The translations under genes were made by a program, and so were the position numbers. From positions 109,308,711 to 109,372,710 of the forward strand of contig CM041295.1 of assembly GCA_023052935.1 (NCBI GenBank): a stretch of DNA of 64,000 nucleotides, read 5' to 3'. Positions within the stretch are counted from its first letter, which is position 1, and each line of letters begins with the position of its first letter. The notes beneath the pieces were generated by a model. The model did not search any database. It had not been told where the DNA came from and saw only the letters and a program-made list of their open reading frames with translations. Origin of the DNA: Piezodorus guildinii (Eukaryota > Arthropoda > Insecta > Hemiptera > Pentatomidae). Of this stretch, positions 12,111 to 21,700 are shown piece after piece.

Positions 12111-12890
12111 CCCCTTTATTAAAGTGATTAGCACTTCTAAAAACATGCACATTAGCCATGGAGCTGATATGTCTTCCAGTAACAAGAATTTGATCGATTT
12201 GGTTAACAGTCCTACCATCTGGCGATTTCCAAGTTCCTTTATGTATGCCCTTGTGAGGGAACATGATGCTTGAAATAGCAAGGTTCATAGCTGCCGCAAA
12301 ATTGGCCAGGTGCTGCCTATTATCGTTGTGTTGGTCATGAAGACTATTTTTACCAATTGTTAGGAAATAAATTTCTTCCTTTCCTATTTTAAGGTGTCCA
12401 GCAATGATCTTCATATCATACCCTGGACATTTGTCCAAAGCTTTCTCCAATTGTTTGTAGAAGGCATCCTTCTCTTCTTCATCCATGTCTTCTGTGGGAG
12501 CTTGAACACTTAACATAGTGATATTACTAAATTTACCCTTGATTCTCAGCAGATTTGAGGACTACTTGCTTCGAAGCCAATCACCAAGTTCCTGTATTGC
12601 TGTCTGACAACGAATCCAACTCCAAAGTTATGGTGTCGTTCACTAAAGTTGTAATATACTGTGAAGTTTCTCTTCCCTAGTACACCTTGACCAGTCCATC
12701 GGACTTCTTGGATAGCAGTAATGTCCAATTTAAAATGGTCAATCTGGTCTAAGAGCAATTTCAGTGCTCCAGGTCTGTAAGTAGAAGTAATTCTGACATA
12801 GAGAGTACATTCCAAAATCCAATGTTTATCCTATGTCATTTACCGTGTTGTTTCTGTTGTGAATGTTTGAATCTGAGGCCATTGTGAACA
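12111..12890 (-). pseudogene. RTE family D APE endonuclease, inverted copy
   Basis: The minus strand from about 12890 to 12111 encodes the endonuclease in two pieces. The N-terminal part (12815-12546) has LDITAIQEVRWTG with catalytic E, and FGVGFVVR. The C-terminal part (12516-12112) has APTEDMDEEEKDAFY, IIAGHLKIGKEE (three codons lost where the plus copy has GDLNAKIGKEE, removing the catalytic aspartate) and TVNQIDQILV. It lies head to head with linker sequence that starts at about 12890 on the plus strand. Confidence 0.85.
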
Positions 12891-12996
12891 TGCTGAACTT
12901 GTAGATATGGAAAAGTTAAGAATAGAAAAAAATGTCCTTAAATTCTACCAGGCAGCCAACACAACTCGGAAGCCTTTCAAACAAATCCCCTTTATT
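12891..12996 (+). mobile_element. RTE family D linker, cut by the inverted-terminus element
   Basis: The sequence from gaacatgctgaac to caaatcccctttatt encodes the linker block that sits between endonuclease and RT. It is interrupted at 12997 and resumes at about 13910, so the 12997-13874 element is an insertion into this family-D copy. Confidence 0.75.
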
Positions 12997-13874
12997 GGAA
13001 GGAATTAGTCCGGGTGGCGGTCATTAAATGAAACAACTAAATAGTTTCAACTATTTTATTGCTATTCAATTTATTCCAACTTGTATTTATGTTTATTTAA
13101 CTTTTTTATCAACCTGTAAGATATGTCAATTAATGTATTTTACAATGTTCCATTTTTATTTTTTTCCACCCTGTTATCTTTGGATACCTTAAACAGAATT
13201 AGGGATAATTAAGTTGGGAGGTACAGTCAGTTTTTCTCCATATACATCTTCCATCACTGTTTTTACTATTATATAGGTGATATTTCAAGAATTAAATTAT
13301 AATTTTTTATCCTGTATCATTTTAAAATCATAAGTTAAATTTCATTGATTCTTTGTATGGTAGTATTAAGAATTTTAGTCATTGTTGTCAGACCCTGTCC
13401 ATAAATCAGTACGTTTTTTCCATTCTACCTTTTCCTACGTATTTTCCATCCTACCTACCCCCCATCTACCAAACAGTACCTAGTTTCCATTCTCCCACCA
13501 TCCGGTACGTATCTCCACTCTACTTCATATTTTTATATTTCATATTTCATGTAAATTATTGATACCTGTGTAAATTTTGTTTAGTGAACATTTTTATTTT
13601 TTCTGTATAACACTTTCATTATTGTAATATGGTCATTGTATTTTAATTAAGTTTTTTTACATATACAGTTCTTCTGTTATTTTTTCAATACCGACGTTCT
13701 CTAGCTAAATAGGTTATATAATATTGTATGTAATGTCATTGAAATTATATTCTTTTGTATCTTTTTAGCCCTGATGATGACCCAAAAAGGGGGTCGAAAC
13801 GTTGGCAAACAATAAAATAGTTGAAACTATTTAGTTGTTTCATTTAATGACCGCCACCCGGACTAATTCCTTCC
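12997..13874. mobile_element. 878-bp element with perfect 65-bp inverted termini and a hammerhead-like core
   Basis: Bases 12997-13061 and 13810-13874 are exact reverse complements by eye, starting ggaaggaattagtccgggtg. The interior has no protein-like frame. Close to the right terminus, 13769-13806 carries a hammerhead ribozyme core. Hammerhead motifs sit in the terminal repeats of Penelope-like elements, so this is probably a non-autonomous Penelope-like copy with an inverted terminal piece. A MITE of a DNA transposon is the alternative. No clear target duplication was found: atccccttta flanks both sides, but offset by about 35 bases. Confidence 0.75.
13769..13806 (+). ncRNA. Hammerhead ribozyme-like core
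   Basis: The invariant box CTGATGA (13771-13777) is followed by a short hairpin, GACCC with GGGTC closing an A-rich loop, then the second invariant box GAAAC (13796-13800) and GTTGGC. This is the arrangement of the catalytic core of type I hammerheads found in Penelope-like elements. The substrate strand with the cleavage site was not located with confidence, so activity is unproven. Confidence 0.65.
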
Positions 13875-13904
13875 AGTAATTCTCAACGGTCAACTAATTA
13901 CATC

Positions 13905-14552
13905 CACAAATCCCCTTTATGTGTCAAAACAACAAAGGGGACCTCCTGGCTATGCATGGAAGTGGTACTTTCAAGGCCTGCTAAATGGTGAGGGTGAAAT
14001 AGATGGAGAGGTGAGAAGAGAAGCTCTTGTTATGTATGACTCTAGAGCCTCCTGACGATGAGGAAATGGAGCGGCTCAAGAACAATAAAGCCTCTGATAT
14101 CGATGGCCTACCAGCCAAATCATTCAAGCAGGGATCAACCGAAATTGTCAAAACCCTTCACAATATCATCTTGACTGTGTGAGTTGAAGAGGACATGCCT
14201 CAAAAATGGAAGAAGACCTTAACATGTCCTATACATAAGAAGGGGAATATACTTAAGTGTAGTCACTATAGAGAATATCCCTTCTCCCATGCCCATACAA
14301 GGTGCTATCAAATATACTCTACCAACGTCTCCTACCATATGCCGAATGGGAAATCGGACAATAACAGTTTGGATTCATGCACGGAGTCAAAAATAGACCA
14401 GATTTTTAGTCTTCGTGGAAATTTGGAAAAAGGTAAAGAATATGGATTCAAGACACATCTCCTGTTTCTTTACTTCAGATCTGCATGTGATAGCATTGAT
14501 CAGGAAGAACTGTACAAGGCCCTCATTGAACTCAACATACTCCCTAATCTTG
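13905..14552 (+). mobile_element. RTE family D linker and start of RT, continued
   Basis: After the inserted element the linker resumes (aaatcccctttatgtgtc) and leads to the RT entry region, with PLTCPIHKKGN-like sequence near 14210-14240 and TIDQIF-like sequence near 14395. It carries the same stop and frame defects as the 2390-4310 copy. It breaks off at about 14552, where Jockey sequence starts. Confidence 0.8.
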
Positions 14553-15103
14553 TGCCCATTATGGGCAAAATCCTACAAAAACTCCTAAAATGCCTTTATC
14601 CGATCCTAGAAACGAATCATGTTATCCCTGACCACCAGTTTGGATTTCGAACATCCCATTCTACAATACAATATTGTCATCATGTGGTGGATGTAGTGTC
14701 CTCCACTTTAGAGCACGGAATGTACTGCACTGGAGCCTTTCTTAATGTAGAACAAGCATTTGACCGAGTCTGGCACCATGGACTGCTTTTCAAAATCTGT
14801 CAATTCCTCACCCCTACATATTTCCTATTAATGCGTTCCTACTTTACTGGCAGAACTTTTAAGGTAAACGATAATGTTTCCTACTCATCCATATTTTCTC
14901 AAACTGCTGGAGTGCCTCAAGGTAGTATCTTAGGTCCTATCCTCTACTCCCTTTATACAGCTGACATCCCACTCCATCCTCGCACTGTCCTCAATACTTA
15001 TGCTGATGACACCTGTGTCCATAATGATCCAACAACTGCATCCCAAACCCTTCAGTCCCACATCACAGCCATTGAAAAAATGATGTCAAAATTGGACGAT
15101 TAA
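14195..15103 (+). pseudogene. Open 302-codon fusion of RTE RT and Jockey RT
   Basis: Residues 1-119 are RTE family D RT (PIHKKGNI, KIDQIFSLRG, LFLYFRSACDSIDQEE, ending LPNLV). From about residue 120 the protein is Jockey RT: IMGKILQKLLKC, IPDHQFGFRTSHSTIQ, EQAFDRVWHHGLLFK (motif A), AGVPQGSILGPILY and NTYADDTCVH (catalytic YADD near residue 270). The junction at about base 14552 keeps frame without a stop. The RTE half has lost part of motif A. This is most likely a chance in-frame junction of a 5'-truncated Jockey insertion; a transcribed fusion cannot be excluded. Confidence 0.8.
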
Positions 15104-15805
15104 AATAAATCCCAACAAATCCTACCAAATCATCTGTACCCTTCATCACAAACTGATGACTTCCTGCCCTCCCCCCAGTATCCTTTAATAACATCACCCT
15201 TACTCCTGTAGAACAAATCCGATACCTAGGTCTCCATCTTGACAAGTGCCTTACTTCGAATCCTCACACAAGACTGAAACAACAAGAAACTGCTCGAAGA
15301 TACGGATTACTACAATACTTACTCGACAAACATCCAAAACTTCCAGTATATTACAAAAGATTCATTTACATCACTATTATCAGACCTATTTGGAAATATG
15401 GAATCAAGGTTGGGGGTTCTACTAAACCATCTAATTCCTCCCGCATCCAATCTTTACGATCCAAAATCCTGAATGCCCCTTATTTTGTCACAAATCAACT
15501 CCTCCATAATGACCTGAACATCCCATTTGTTGCAGACATAGCCTGTGATAGATACACCTCTTTTCATTCTAAACTCCCTGCCCACACAAACCCACTTTTC
15601 CATAATTTATCTTCCTTAGATGTTCCTGATAACCCTCTGAGACGATTGAAAAGAAGGTGGTCTCGGGACCTACTGCCTTAAAATAGTGAAGTAGCTACCA
15701 CAGGGTAGTTCTTTCTGAAGACATTCTCATGACTTTTCTTCACTCTGTGTATTTACTCATTGTGTTATATAGTACAGTAGTAAATTACATCAAATAAATA
15801 AAAAA
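14553..15805 (+). mobile_element. Jockey-type element, 5'-truncated
   Basis: The Jockey RT runs from IMGKIL at 14555 through YADD near 15005 and the thumb to the C-terminus near 15680. It has a frameshift after 15103. The 3' UTR (about 15681-15785) ends in an aaataaataaaaaaac tail. It is closely related to the fragment at 1-895, including the C-terminal block rich in basic residues (RRLKRRW). Confidence 0.88.
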
Positions 15806-16120
15806 ACACATCACAAAAGTGCCATTCCAGGGAAGAATTGTTAATGATAAGTAAATAATGTTTAGAAAAGATAAAAAATGGTCTAAGAAGATGAGAAAGC
15901 AATTAAAAATGTTGAAAGTATTATGTTCAAATAAAACAAATCTCCGACCGAAGTAGGTATAAGTTTTATATTATTGCATATTTATACTTTAAGCAGTTAT
16001 CAGTACAAAGTTGATATTTACGTCTTAAATTGATGTTGTTTACAATTAAATAATTAGCGATTTACTGTTATTTATTTTTGGTTAAGAGATAAAACGATAT
16101 GGTTCCAAATTATATTTATA
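15806..16120. other. AT-rich spacer
   Basis: Nothing recognisable is seen on either strand. Confidence 0.6.
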
Positions 16121-16345
16121 CATAGGAGGATAATAGTTCAAAGTCTCAGAGCTTAAGAAACTCTATATCGCTGTTTAAACTTAAGAATAAAAGGATGAAA
16201 GTTCAAAGATGTGTAGAATTAAAAATCATTACACATAGGAGGATAATAGATCATAGTCCAAGAGCTTAAGGAACCCTATATCGCTATTTAAATTGTAGGA
16301 TTACAGGGATCAAAGTTCAAAGCTGTATAGCATTCAAAAGCACTA
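16121..16345 (+). repeat. Two tandem copies of a roughly 115-bp unit
   Basis: Both units begin acataggaggataatag, contain agagcttaag(a/g)aac and ctatatcgct, and end with caaag followed by a tgta(g) block. The second copy starts near 16233. It is noncoding. Confidence 0.7.
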
Positions 16346-16515
16346 ATACGATGTTTATATTGAAGCCATTAAGAAGGTTTAAAGTCCATGTTTATGTTTC
16401 ACTTACCTGCATTCTAAAACATGTTCACAGGGTCCTTGCGGACTCCTGTTTTGTTGCCTATTGGCCTTGCAGGAGGCGCCTTATGGTCTGAAACAGATGA
16501 AGTTGCTCCTGGAGC

Positions 16516-17008
16516 TTAAGGTTCTGAACCAGACGAGCCGGATGCCAGGCCTACACCAGAATGGTGTTCCACAGCACCCGATCCCGATGGCCTTCGCTGA
16601 GGCTCCGTTATGTTTGGTTTGCCTGATGTCGAGGCGACATGAGTGGATTTAAGAATGATCCTTGCCTTAGGAGTGTACTTCCTCCTTTTCCTCCTCTTCG
16701 AGGACCCTGAAGCCACCCGTCCAGAGGAGTTATCTCCCTCTACAGAGCGACCCCCCTGGTCTCGATATTCGGATCCAGAAAACATAAGTTCAGTAACCTT
16801 GACTTCTTGTTGAGTTTGAACAACCTTCCCAGCTTGTACTGTGGTCGCCACATGTAGCTCTTGATTAGTTTCGATGTGATAGTCCTCTATTTCACCTGTG
16901 AGGGTTTCGAGAAGGCTACCAACACTGGATTTTTCAATCAGTTCCTGAAGTGCGTGAAGGGTCCAAGGAGGACAAGTCTTCCTTGGATAAAGGGTCAGAT
17001 ACGTCATC
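16516..17008 (-). CDS. Exon-like frame, unknown protein with a basic nuclear-localisation-like tract
   Basis: On the minus strand a polypyrimidine tract ending in CAG sits just before an ATG at about 17008. From there about 164 codons stay open to a TGA at 16516. The protein begins MTYLTLYPRKTCPPWTLHAL, has a helical acidic middle with KSSVGSLLETLTGEIEDY, and a Ser/Gly-rich C-terminal half with GSSKRRKRRKYTPK. GC content is clearly higher than the surroundings. The same frame is open further upstream to 17160, but that part is low complexity and probably intronic. I do not recognise the family. It could be a terminal exon of a host gene, a gag-like ORF1 of a retroelement, or an old integrated gene. 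Confidence 0.45.
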
Positions 17009-17132
17009 TGAAAAAAATAAAAATTTAAATTAATTTTGAGTCGGACATTTCGTTCCCACCAGTGTGGAGGGTATGAGAATACTACCCCCTCTCCCTGCAG
17101 CAGGCAATATACCATCCTTAGTAAAATAAAAA

Positions 17133-17590
17133 TTAAAAAAAAAAAAAAAAAATGGTGCACAAATTCTTTGTCTTATCAGCATTTATTTTAAGGCCTAATC
17201 CAAATGCTGATGTGTATAGTGTCTCAAAAGCTATTCTTATTGCATCAAAAGATCTTCCTGCACGATCTGAATCATCTGCATATCTAAGTACCTGAATTAT
17301 TTTGTTTGTTACAAAGTTAAATACTAGACAAGCAAAGCTATCATCTTCTCTGACTCCTGTTTTGGTGGAAAATCCTCTTGAAAGCTTACCTTGCATACTC
17401 AAAAAACACGTATTGTCCTCCATCTTCTTCAGTCCATTTCTTTAGTCCAAATATCCATCATTAGCTCATGCATTAACTTGATCATTCTCACTGTATTAAA
17501 AGAGTTCAGCTGGAATTCCATCTGATCCTGGTGCCTTATTTTTCTTTAGTTTCTCTATACCTTCTATTATTCCCTCTTCGTCAGAGGGTT
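17133..17590 (-). pseudogene. RTE-like reverse transcriptase fragments
   Basis: The minus strand gives GIEKLKKNKAPGSDGIPAEL near 17560-17500, then FSTKTGVREDDSFACLVFN and LRYADDSDRAGRS (catalytic YADD) in 17423-17160. The region between them is deleted. It ends against a homopolymer tract at 17135-17152. Confidence 0.8.
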
Positions 17591-17599
17591 AAAAAAAAA

Positions 17600-18010
17600 A
17601 TATTGAAAACCGAGCGGCTTGATGAGTGCCCAGTGGCATTGTGGCCTCATTTTTAGTGGTATTTCCTTGAGCCAATGAATGGGTATGTATGTAAATAGGC
17701 GATTATACACACCATTTTAAAGAAGAATAGTTGTGCTTACAATGTTCATTTGAAGATTTTTTAATAACTATCATCAGAAAGTGTTTTATTAAAGATTGAA
17801 ATTATTTTTTAAAGAAAAGTTATTGTATTTTAGCGAATAACAGTTAAATTATTGATCATAGAAGAAAATGTATATACACCTTATTTAATCACAACTTAAG
17901 GAAGAAAATAATACATTGAAATAAAGTATAAGATAGGTAATAACAGTGATATGAAGCAAAACCTGAACTCTTAGAAATTTAAGTTCAAATCAGGATGGGA
18001 GGATTAGCTC
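17600..18010. other. AT-rich spacer
   Basis: No gene-like frame is visible. A small GC-richer patch at 17605-17690 has no identifiable motif. Confidence 0.55.
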
Positions 18011-18018
18011 ATGGGGAA

Positions 18019-18202
18019 GGGGTGGGAACTTTTTGCAGAATGTTCCTTTTAATGAGTTCTAACAACTGGAAAAAATTCAGCTTATCTCTAATTTCTTCCG
18101 ACATAAGGCCATTTTTGACCTTTATAGCCTGGACAATAAGTTCGGGTACTGGGACCGCCTCCTCTCTTCACCCACAATAGCATTAAGTATTTCATTTTAT
18201 TT
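18019..18202 (-). CDS. Possible exon, unknown protein
   Basis: On the minus strand about 60 codons stay open from near 18202 to a TGA near 18019. The sequence includes AVPVPELIVQAIKVKNGLMS and EEIRDKLNFFQLLELIKRN, a strongly helical and amphipathic composition unlike chance translation of AT-rich DNA. No start codon or clean splice site could be assigned. It lies about 1 kb upstream of the minus-strand frame at 17008, so both could belong to one gene (inference). Confidence 0.3.
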
Positions 18203-18738
18203 GGTACAAATAATAATAATAAAAATGTGTATTAATATAATATAACATTACTTTCTTTTTTCTATAAATACAAAATAAAAAACATTCTTGCTGTTTAAAG
18301 TAATCACCTCCAACTAAATGTCAAGATGATCACTCCTTTAGTAATATGTAAGTGGACTGTATTAAAAATATAACTAAATGAAATAAGGCTGGGCCAAGAT
18401 AAAATAAACACATTATGGGGATAAAATTAATTATATTATAAAGAAGATCGGTACATATTTAACTTAATGGCCAGATGTTCATTAGGACTGGGTTAGTAAA
18501 GTTATAAGTGCTATTGTAAATTATAACCAGTAATAACTTAAGTGGTGATCTCTGATGGTGAAAATGCTCTGGAAGATGAGTCTGTTCTTCTCTCCTCCTC
18601 TCCTCCTCCCCTTTGGCCAGGGGGTCTTCTAAATTCTCTACTCCATGGTAAAGGGTGGTTCTACAGGAGGAACAAAAAAAACTAGAGAGGCTGTCTGGCA
18701 CAACCAGCCAGGACCTGCAACTTCAGTTTCATTCTCGG

Positions 18739-18752
18739 CCGCTAGGGGCGCT
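18739..18752 (+). promoter_or_regulatory. CTCF-like motif, imperfect
   Basis: CCGCTAGGGGCGCT resembles the CTCF core CCASYAGRKGGC but is one G short. It lies 30 bases from a perfect match, in a GC-rich island inside AT-rich DNA. Confidence 0.35.
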
Positions 18753-18768
18753 CTCATTCTCTCTATGG

Positions 18769-18780
18769 CCACTAGATGGC
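18769..18780 (+). promoter_or_regulatory. CTCF-like motif, perfect core match
   Basis: CCACTAGATGGC matches the published CTCF core consensus CCASYAGRKGGC at every position and is followed by AGAGCAG. CTCF is the insulator and chromatin-loop protein of bilaterians. A 12-bp match alone does not prove binding. Confidence 0.4.
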
Positions 18781-18839
18781 AGAGCAGTGACATCGATTTC
18801 TCTTTTCGGGAACACGAAACACTTGCTTTGGATTAGTCC

Positions 18840-19560
18840 GTCAGCAGAGTTACAAATATTATAAATTGAAATAAACAAATGAAGAAATAATAGTAATATT
18901 ACACTTAAATCAGTAAATAATTAAAACTTAATCATAACAACACACATCAAACCAATAAATGGATCAGTAAAGAAAATACCAATGATAAACGTAAATATTT
19001 ATAAACAAAAGGAATTATTTATTTAAATATTGAAAGTAAAATTCTTCAACAAAATGTCTTCTTTTTTTTCTGTTTTTTTTCCTTCTTAATTATAATTAAA
19101 TTCTTGAGCTAAAAAAGTGCTATAACGTAATGCTTCTCTTAAAAACTTTACTAGGACAGTCCAGTTAGATCCGTTTAAAAGATTAATTACTTCACTATCT
19201 GTTAACGTTGCCCCATTCAAAAATTTGATTCTATATGGTCTTACTATAGGACAGATGGCAATAAGATTGTCTATATTGGCTTCCCATATTGAGTTGATAT
19301 TATCTCTGTTCACATTTGTCACACAAATACTTCCATGATTGAAACCAGTAGAGTTTTTTAGTAATTATTTCTTTTGCAACAATTTTCGGTAATCTTGAAT
19401 CTGGCAGTTTTAAAACTTTCAAAGCATACTTTAAATGTAATTTTAAAGTGTGCAAGTAAATACTTAAAACATTAAATTCTAAATTGAAAATATACTATAA
19501 TATTCTTATTTCAAAAAAAAAAATATTCTTTTAAGAAAAAATCAATTAACACAATATTTA
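18840..19560. other. AT-rich region with one weak open frame
   Basis: The minus strand 19322-19086 is open for 78 codons (LTDSEVINLLNGSNW, FLREALRYSTFLAQEF). The composition is protein-like but no family was recognised and no splice sites or start were convincing. The rest is low complexity. Confidence 0.3.
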
Positions 19561-19915
19561 CTTCATTATTAGTAATTTTACTCTTAGGGCATGGTATGGG
19601 TTTTTGACAATCAGGCACATAATCTTTTATATAACTTTTTAATCATAACAAAAACTTACAAAAATAACACAATATATGTAGGCTAACCAATATCCCTCTT
19701 CATATTCAGCTGCAGCTCCTCGCCCTTACAAGTCCCCAGTGAAACTAACTGACTGACCAGGTATAAAGATACCTGCTAGTGACCTTTTTTCTTAGCATCC
19801 AAAATGGATGCTATGTTTGGAAACAAAAAATCAAATTGGAGCTGTTTTTTAAATTTAAATTTTACTTTTATCCTATTGTTAGCCTGCCCAACACAATATA
19901 ATAAACGGTCCTTGT
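19560..19915 (+). repeat. Dispersed repeat, also at about 46390-46790
   Basis: Shared blocks in the same order are tcttgacaatcaggcaca or its variant, aactttttaatcataaca, acttacaaaaataacaa, cttagcatccaaaatggatg and tattgttagcctg. The two copies have the same orientation. No coding capacity was found. Confidence 0.75.
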
Positions 19916-19938
19916 ATGGGGTTACCATGTTACAGGTT

Positions 19939-20087
<149 letters not shown>

Positions 20088-20089
20088 TG

Positions 20090-20260
20090 TAGAGGAGGAA
20101 AAACAGAAAGTGGTTCCTGAGGAATACTGCACAGCTGCAGATAAAACAAAGTATTTACTTTCACTTATGAAACCCTGCTGTGTAGTACTGAGAAGACTCA
20201 ATGTTTGAAAAGATATAGGCCAATCAAGGGAAGCGAGCTGAAAATCTTTTAGGTAATTTA
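20090..20260 (+). pseudogene. Truncated paralogue of the 49422-50154 frame
   Basis: The plus strand reads VEEEKQKVVPEEYCTAADK, then TKYLLSLMKPC and VVLRRLNV before a stop. It matches the C-terminal end of the open frame at 49422-50154, which has two copies of this block where this one has a single copy. The downstream sequence, including the possible splice donor ag|gtaatttata at about 20251, is also shared. Upstream coding sequence is replaced by the microsatellite. Confidence 0.75.
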
Positions 20261-20359
20261 TATACTTTCTTATTTATTTATATATTAAAAAAACGCTAGC
20301 TAGTAGATTAGGTAATAAAAAAAAAGACAATTGAGACATTGAGTTCCAAAAGGTACTAT

Positions 20360-20722
20360 GTCCATTTGATCTGTGATTTCTAAACTTGTCAATTGTCACA
20401 TTGTACCTAGTGTTAATGAATTCTCACATTTCATCCAATAGACTGTCTGTGGGTCAAGCCCCATCAATATCACTTTTGTATGCCCAAAGGCACTTGAGAG
20501 CTTTAATAGTAATATATGAAATATGATTGTTCCACTGTATCTTGTGGTCAAGAATGACCCCAAGGTGTTTTACCTCTTTGATAGTGGTAAGTTGATTACC
20601 ATTAATATTTAGTAGGATAATGTTTACCTTCCTTTTATTAGTAACGATGCAAACATTTATCTTTAGTGGTTTGATGCTAAGGCCATAGATTTTACACCAA
20701 TCACACAGCTGGGTTGGCTAGG
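20360..20722 (-). pseudogene. Jockey/R1-like RT thumb fragment
   Basis: Minus-strand reading from about 20710 gives WCKIYGLSIKPLKINVCIV, then TIKEVKHLGVILDHKIQWNN and ITIKALKCLWAYKS. The HLGVILDHK block is the typical thumb signature of Jockey-superfamily RTs. The same fragment is found at 42743-42787 plus 46042-46280, split there by an RTE insertion. Confidence 0.8.
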
Positions 20723-20727
20723 GATGG

Positions 20728-20729
<2 letters not shown>

Positions 20730-20773
<44 letters not shown>

Positions 20774-20780
20774 TATATAT
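20730..20780. repeat. (AT)n microsatellite
   Basis: An alternating TA run with one interruption near 20766. Confidence 0.95.
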
Positions 20781-21700
20781 TGTTTGATTAGTTCTCGACT
20801 GTTGATAATTTAAGTTTTCTACTGTTCTTAGTTTTCAGTAAATAAATAAACAATTTTTTTTATGCAATGTTTTGAGAATTTATTGTTCTCATATTCATAC
20901 AGTTTGAGATAAAACAGTGCCTTACCTTCCATTCCTTGTTATTAGTCAAGGGCTAAGAAATCCTTGCAATACTTTTTTTATTACCTTCTCACAGCTTGTC
21001 TAATGCAGATAGATAACCTGTTTTTCATCAATTTCTCTGTTTTTTTGCATTCATACAGGTATTAAAATGGTGCTTTACTTCAGGATCATTCAACTTTTTC
21101 ACATTTAATCTGTTACACGGTCTTCCCCTGTCGTTTCCCACCAACCGAATTCTGGCTCTAAATTTAGCAATTGTAATGTAATGATCAGATTCCACATTAC
21201 TTTACTGTCACATGCATCAGACTTAAGCTATCCCTTATTATTGGTAAGCTATGCCTTATTCTTATTATCATTAGATGCACTTTGTACATCATATTTCCCA
21301 CCTACAAGCCTCTTAAAACATCTTACCCCCCTTAGGACATTATCTAATTATTATGTAAAATGCGCATGCTAATGGTTCTAGATCAGTATAAAAACCATCC
21401 TTTTCCTCTTCACGGTGTATGAGGGGATGCTTGCCCGTCAATCACAGCTGTAATAGATGGTGTGGGTTTTCTTCTTACGAAACACGTAGAATAAGGAAAT
21501 CTCCTTTGAGCATGATCTTCATTCCTGAATTAACAAATATCGGCAGATTTATTTATATATGTCCTGAATGTCAATTTTTAAGCCAATTCTTCAATAAATC
21601 TTTCCTTCTTCAAATAATTCTATTGAATAGTTCAGCACTTCATTCATACTACTTTGCCAATTAAAAAAAAAATTAATAGATCAGGTGTGATACTTAAAAT
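20781..21700 (+). repeat. Repeat block, copy 1 (also 46965-47880)
   Basis: The block starts near tgattagttctcgactgttg and runs to the RTE-C fragment. Copy 2 shows the same sequence with scattered small differences. The last 290 bases (from about 21415) also appear inverted at 26885-27090. It contains stretches of GC-richer sequence but no protein-like frame that I recognise. Confidence 0.8.

Noticed and set aside
12997..13874. Autonomous DNA transposon
   Set aside because: There is no transposase-like frame and no target duplication. The hammerhead core points toward a Penelope-like origin.
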